A stretch of DNA of 7,949 bases, taken from Candidatus Zhuqueibacterota bacterium 4484_188. Its GTDB lineage: Bacteria; Calditrichota; Calditrichia; RBG-13-44-9. This document shows, one piece after another, positions 6,701 to 7,949 of the stretch. Both the position numbers and the translations under genes were made by a program. The DNA lies in the NCBI GenBank assembly GCA_002049825.1, contig MVCZ01000010.1, forward strand, positions 1-7,949. Direction: 5' to 3'. The notes beneath the pieces were generated by a model. The model was not told where the DNA came from. It worked only from the letters and a program-made list of their open reading frames with translations, and searched no databases. The number at the start of each line of letters is the position of its first letter. Position 1 is the stretch's first letter.

Positions 6701-7750
6701 GTGGAGAATTTGTTTCAATTTTTACAGCACTATGTTTTGTTTCACCCGATTAAATATCCCAACGTGCGGCAATTTTTTACCCTGTTTAGTGTCGAAACCG
6801 ATGTACCTGCCCTGGCGCAACTGGCAAAAAATTCCCTGCAACGCATCGAGGAGAGTTTCCGGAATTGGTTAGGCGGCAATGCTCACATGGCGGTCGATCC
6901 CGACCTGGGACAGGAATATACCTGGAAACAAGTGGTGGTGTTTGATGACAATGTTCCGGAAAATCACACCTATGTTTTGCTCAAGCTTATCAACGAAACG
7001 CCCTTCATCCGCGAAGCGCTTTTTCTTTTTACGGGCTCAGTCATTGTGAATCTGAAAGATTTACCACCCGGCGGTATCTGGATAACGCTGATGTCTCGGC
7101 ACCATGGCAAATCGGTATATCGTATTTCGGTGCAAACCCGCTACCAGGGGCGACACGATATATTAGCTAATATCAACCAGTCGATGCCAAAGGCAGAACT
7201 GGAAGCCGAAATTGCCTGGAGCATCATCTGCGGCGAGCGGGCAAATTTGCCAAAAATCGTGGAAAAATTCGGCGGGTACTGGCCACAGTATCAAAGTTGG
7301 AGCGAGGATTATTTGCCCGGCGAAACGGTCCTGCAATATTACAAGCGCCTGGCTCGGCAAGGAGGCGAAATCCAGATTGAAAGATTGAAAAATTTGTGGC
7401 CGTACATAATCTGGAGCGCCTGCAAAGCTTGTGTCGATTTCTGGAACCGCACCGGGAAACGTTTCGAGATTAGCGAACCGCTGCCGGACAACCTGGTTGT
7501 TCCGCACCACGATTACCACACCGGCTCGCGAATCGTCTCCATTTCTTCCCGCAGACCATTCGAAAATTTGGGTACCCTGCTGATTAATTTCTATGAAAAG
7601 TTCGTGAAAGCAATGGAAGAGGAATTTCCATTCCTGAAAGACGGGGAGAAGTGGCAATTTATTTTTTCGCCAGTCGTGGAAATAAGTGGCAATTTATTTT
7701 TTCGCCAGTCGTGGAAATCTTGGGGGAGGATACCGGTTTGGCGGAACTGA
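3770..7750 (+). CDS. Giant AMP-binding (acyl-CoA synthetase-like) protein, frameshifted near its 3' end
   Basis: The visible frame encodes 1326 residues. Residues 1-155 are an unassigned, mostly helical extension. About 165-700 is an adenylate-forming core close to long-chain acyl-CoA synthetases: P-loop YTSGTTGKPKG (337-347), LPLYHTFGR (379-387), IPQKWQQIY (427-435), GFGMTE (492-497), SGDL (560-563), DRKKE (576-580) and a C-terminal motif TPKKTYRRKVI (680-690). It should activate a carboxylic, perhaps fatty, acid with ATP; transfer to CoA is likely but not proven. Residues 700-1326 match nothing I recognise; about 830-1030 look like helical repeats, and no phosphopantetheine site or Rossmann reductase motif is visible. 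The start is fixed: an in-frame TAA lies at 3767-3769 and the ATG follows directly, without a ribosome binding site. From residue 1305 on, the tail is aberrant, because the 35-bp tandem duplication at 7649-7718 shifts the frame to a stop at 7750. The intact gene would run past the window. Confidence 0.88.
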   Translation: MKGTGHTEKELAEIDLVRPLLSDFLSIWNEFLRTGRLDVSYFNDQFTALLKTGVVPDFIRLDEFRQFLQSWGEIAEYPEISGGLYQSLPLEVAEEFLRRLTGAVKRQEADSAVSPESEIGEVLFFLKNPLWLQRVSAAGRHNTWFDLFLGLIQAGNFHVGNFFQTWSKHYQDEVVFKCSRNGQLHHMNWEELQDRILRTGKAMQKFFQESGTKPHVAIISRNRPEMVVVDLAALCFGYVNIMVPDNATPDDMAFMIDDSEASLLFLTDEHQLQVLLPHLPGIEQLKKIVLFDGPSETYDRKVVSYKRFVQSAQLSGKDLEQEFPGDIRITDLATIMYTSGTTGKPKGIMFSHLNIISKRFARALAWPMVGENDVFLCYLPLYHTFGRWLEMMGSLFWGATYVFVQSPSINNLIREMQIHRPTVFISIPQKWQQIYQYIAQQIDLERAPLEQIKNMLDYCTGGALRLGLSAAGYLEPEIFKFFQQNGVDLMSGFGMTEATGGITMTLPGKYKENSLGAVLPGIELGLAADGELIMRGPYVMIGYWKAPGEESFDSEGWFHSGDLMKKDVDDYYYIIDRKKEIYKNLKGQTIAPQRIEKLFRDIEAVKRVFLVGDQREYNTLLIYPNYQYQDVNLRDMSPVELNEFMQSLVVSVNRFLAPYERIVQFRVIDRDFSQELDELTPKKTYRRKVIEKNFRAEINRMYQAKFVRMRFKQFQLLFPKWLVRELGILANDIKIDRQQRLNIQNKPVMELETDAADNRVLRIGNLWYRVREGLINLGEILTDPSLWLTNQPLVELSREKVFGWNRHVESGGEISLVVRQPKSTLPPEAAWKVFRIIQKTHKYRLTLRGLHFCGLLIQLGNREEALQAIAYLTESMQIPDYSLHNYTRQLLRLAVLNPDSEVKRQAFLNLKQMVPEEEWIALLQYFLEWDSMFLDKFLSDKLCEIHIHDSAFDRFLAFAESFTRNALAAGATELPTQVENLFQFLQHYVLFHPIKYPNVRQFFTLFSVETDVPALAQLAKNSLQRIEESFRNWLGGNAHMAVDPDLGQEYTWKQVVVFDDNVPENHTYVLLKLINETPFIREALFLFTGSVIVNLKDLPPGGIWITLMSRHHGKSVYRISVQTRYQGRHDILANINQSMPKAELEAEIAWSIICGERANLPKIVEKFGGYWPQYQSWSEDYLPGETVLQYYKRLARQGGEIQIERLKNLWPYIIWSACKACVDFWNRTGKRFEISEPLPDNLVVPHHDYHTGSRIVSISSRRPFENLGTLLINFYEKFVKAMEEEFPFLKDGEKWQFIFSPVVEISGNLFFRQSWKSWGRIPVWRN
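7649..7718 (+). repeat. Perfect 35-bp tandem duplication causing a frameshift
   Basis: Positions 7649-7683 and 7684-7718 are identical over all 35 bases and directly adjacent. The match ends sharply on both sides (G7648 versus T7683; A7684 versus C7719). Copy 1 is read in frame as KWQFIFSPVVE. As 35 leaves a remainder of 2 on division by 3, copy 2 is read in another frame and gives a short tail ending at 7750. Reading copy 2 in the frame of copy 1 regenerates the same peptide and continues openly to the window edge, showing that the ancestral gene had one copy. Confidence 0.97.
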
Positions 7751-7949
7751 AAAAACTACCTGATGACATTGCTCAATCGTGCTATAAACGAGAGCTGACC
7801 CAATCGGTAAATTTCTACTTGCAAGGGGTAAAAGCCCGTGGTTTTATCCCGAAGACCGATTTGCAAAGCCGTTTAATACTGGACGACCGAGACAAATATT
7901 TAATCACCCGCATGGGCTATACTCACCTGAGACCTTCTGACGAGGCTGA
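7684..7949 (+). pseudogene. Out-of-frame continuation of the giant AMP-binding protein
   Basis: In the frame restored by dropping one 35-bp copy, 88 codons from 7684 to the window edge contain no stop. The first 11 residues repeat KWQFIFSPVVE. The sequence then runs ILGEDTGLAELKKLPDD and on through a plausible soluble, partly helical stretch to HLRPSDEA at the edge. This matches the composition of the upstream C-terminal region, unlike the basic, tryptophan-rich aberrant tail of the 3770-7750 frame. No ribosome binding site and ATG suggest a separate gene; the first in-frame ATG is at 7912. It is therefore best read as the detached end of the large protein. The true stop lies beyond the window, and a single-copy version would have at least 1381 codons. 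Confidence 0.85.

Noticed and set aside
3770..7750. Carboxylic acid reductase or NRPS/PKS loading module
   Set aside because: No carrier-protein serine motif, no GxxGxxG reductase motif and no condensation or ketosynthase signature is visible after the adenylation core.

Overview
The window reads as a stretch of bacterial chromosome. Coding regions have moderate G+C and the spacers are AT-rich. The three main genes lie on the + strand as separate units, and the start of a fourth gene points the other way at the left edge. Nothing indicates a plasmid, phage or transposon. The lineage cannot be fixed from the sequence. The malic enzyme type, an A-rich start without a ribosome binding site, and the short membrane-anchored protein at the left edge would suit a Calditrichota/KSB1- or Bacteroidota-like bacterium, but this is a weak inference.

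Layout. Positions 66 to 1 (minus) hold the first 22 codons of a gene that begins with a hydrophobic segment. Positions 67-726 form an AT-rich divergent spacer without genes. It carries a 12-bp perfect palindrome, two arrays of degenerate 7-bp repeats that face each other as one long imperfect hairpin, a second small inverted repeat, and candidate promoters. Positions 727-2454 encode a full-length NAD-type malic enzyme (MaeA/SfcA family), followed by a strong intrinsic terminator at 2522-2564. Positions 2656-3546 encode a zinc-type cation diffusion facilitator with its own candidate promoter. A 223-bp spacer follows, then a very large AMP-binding (acyl-CoA synthetase-like) gene from 3770.

The main anomaly is at the 3' end of the large gene. 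A perfect 35-bp segment occurs twice in direct tandem (7649-7683 and 7684-7718). Because 35 is not a multiple of 3, the second copy shifts the frame and the protein stops at 7750 after 22 aberrant residues. If one copy is removed, the frame stays open to the window edge, giving at least 1381 codons. The gene is therefore frameshifted by a tandem duplication, which could be a real mutation, a reversible on/off switch, or an assembly artefact.

The large protein is also unusual in make-up. A canonical adenylating core (about residues 165-700) sits between a 155-residue N-terminal extension and a C-terminal extension of more than 600 residues that I cannot assign. That extension has no visible carrier-protein or reductase signature. 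Its last third has a faint, degenerate resemblance to the order of kinase-fold motifs.

The genes do not form an obvious single pathway. Malic enzyme links C4 acids to pyruvate, the transporter exports zinc-like cations, and the large protein probably activates a carboxylic (perhaps fatty) acid. The terminator, the spacers and the candidate promoters suggest independent transcription.
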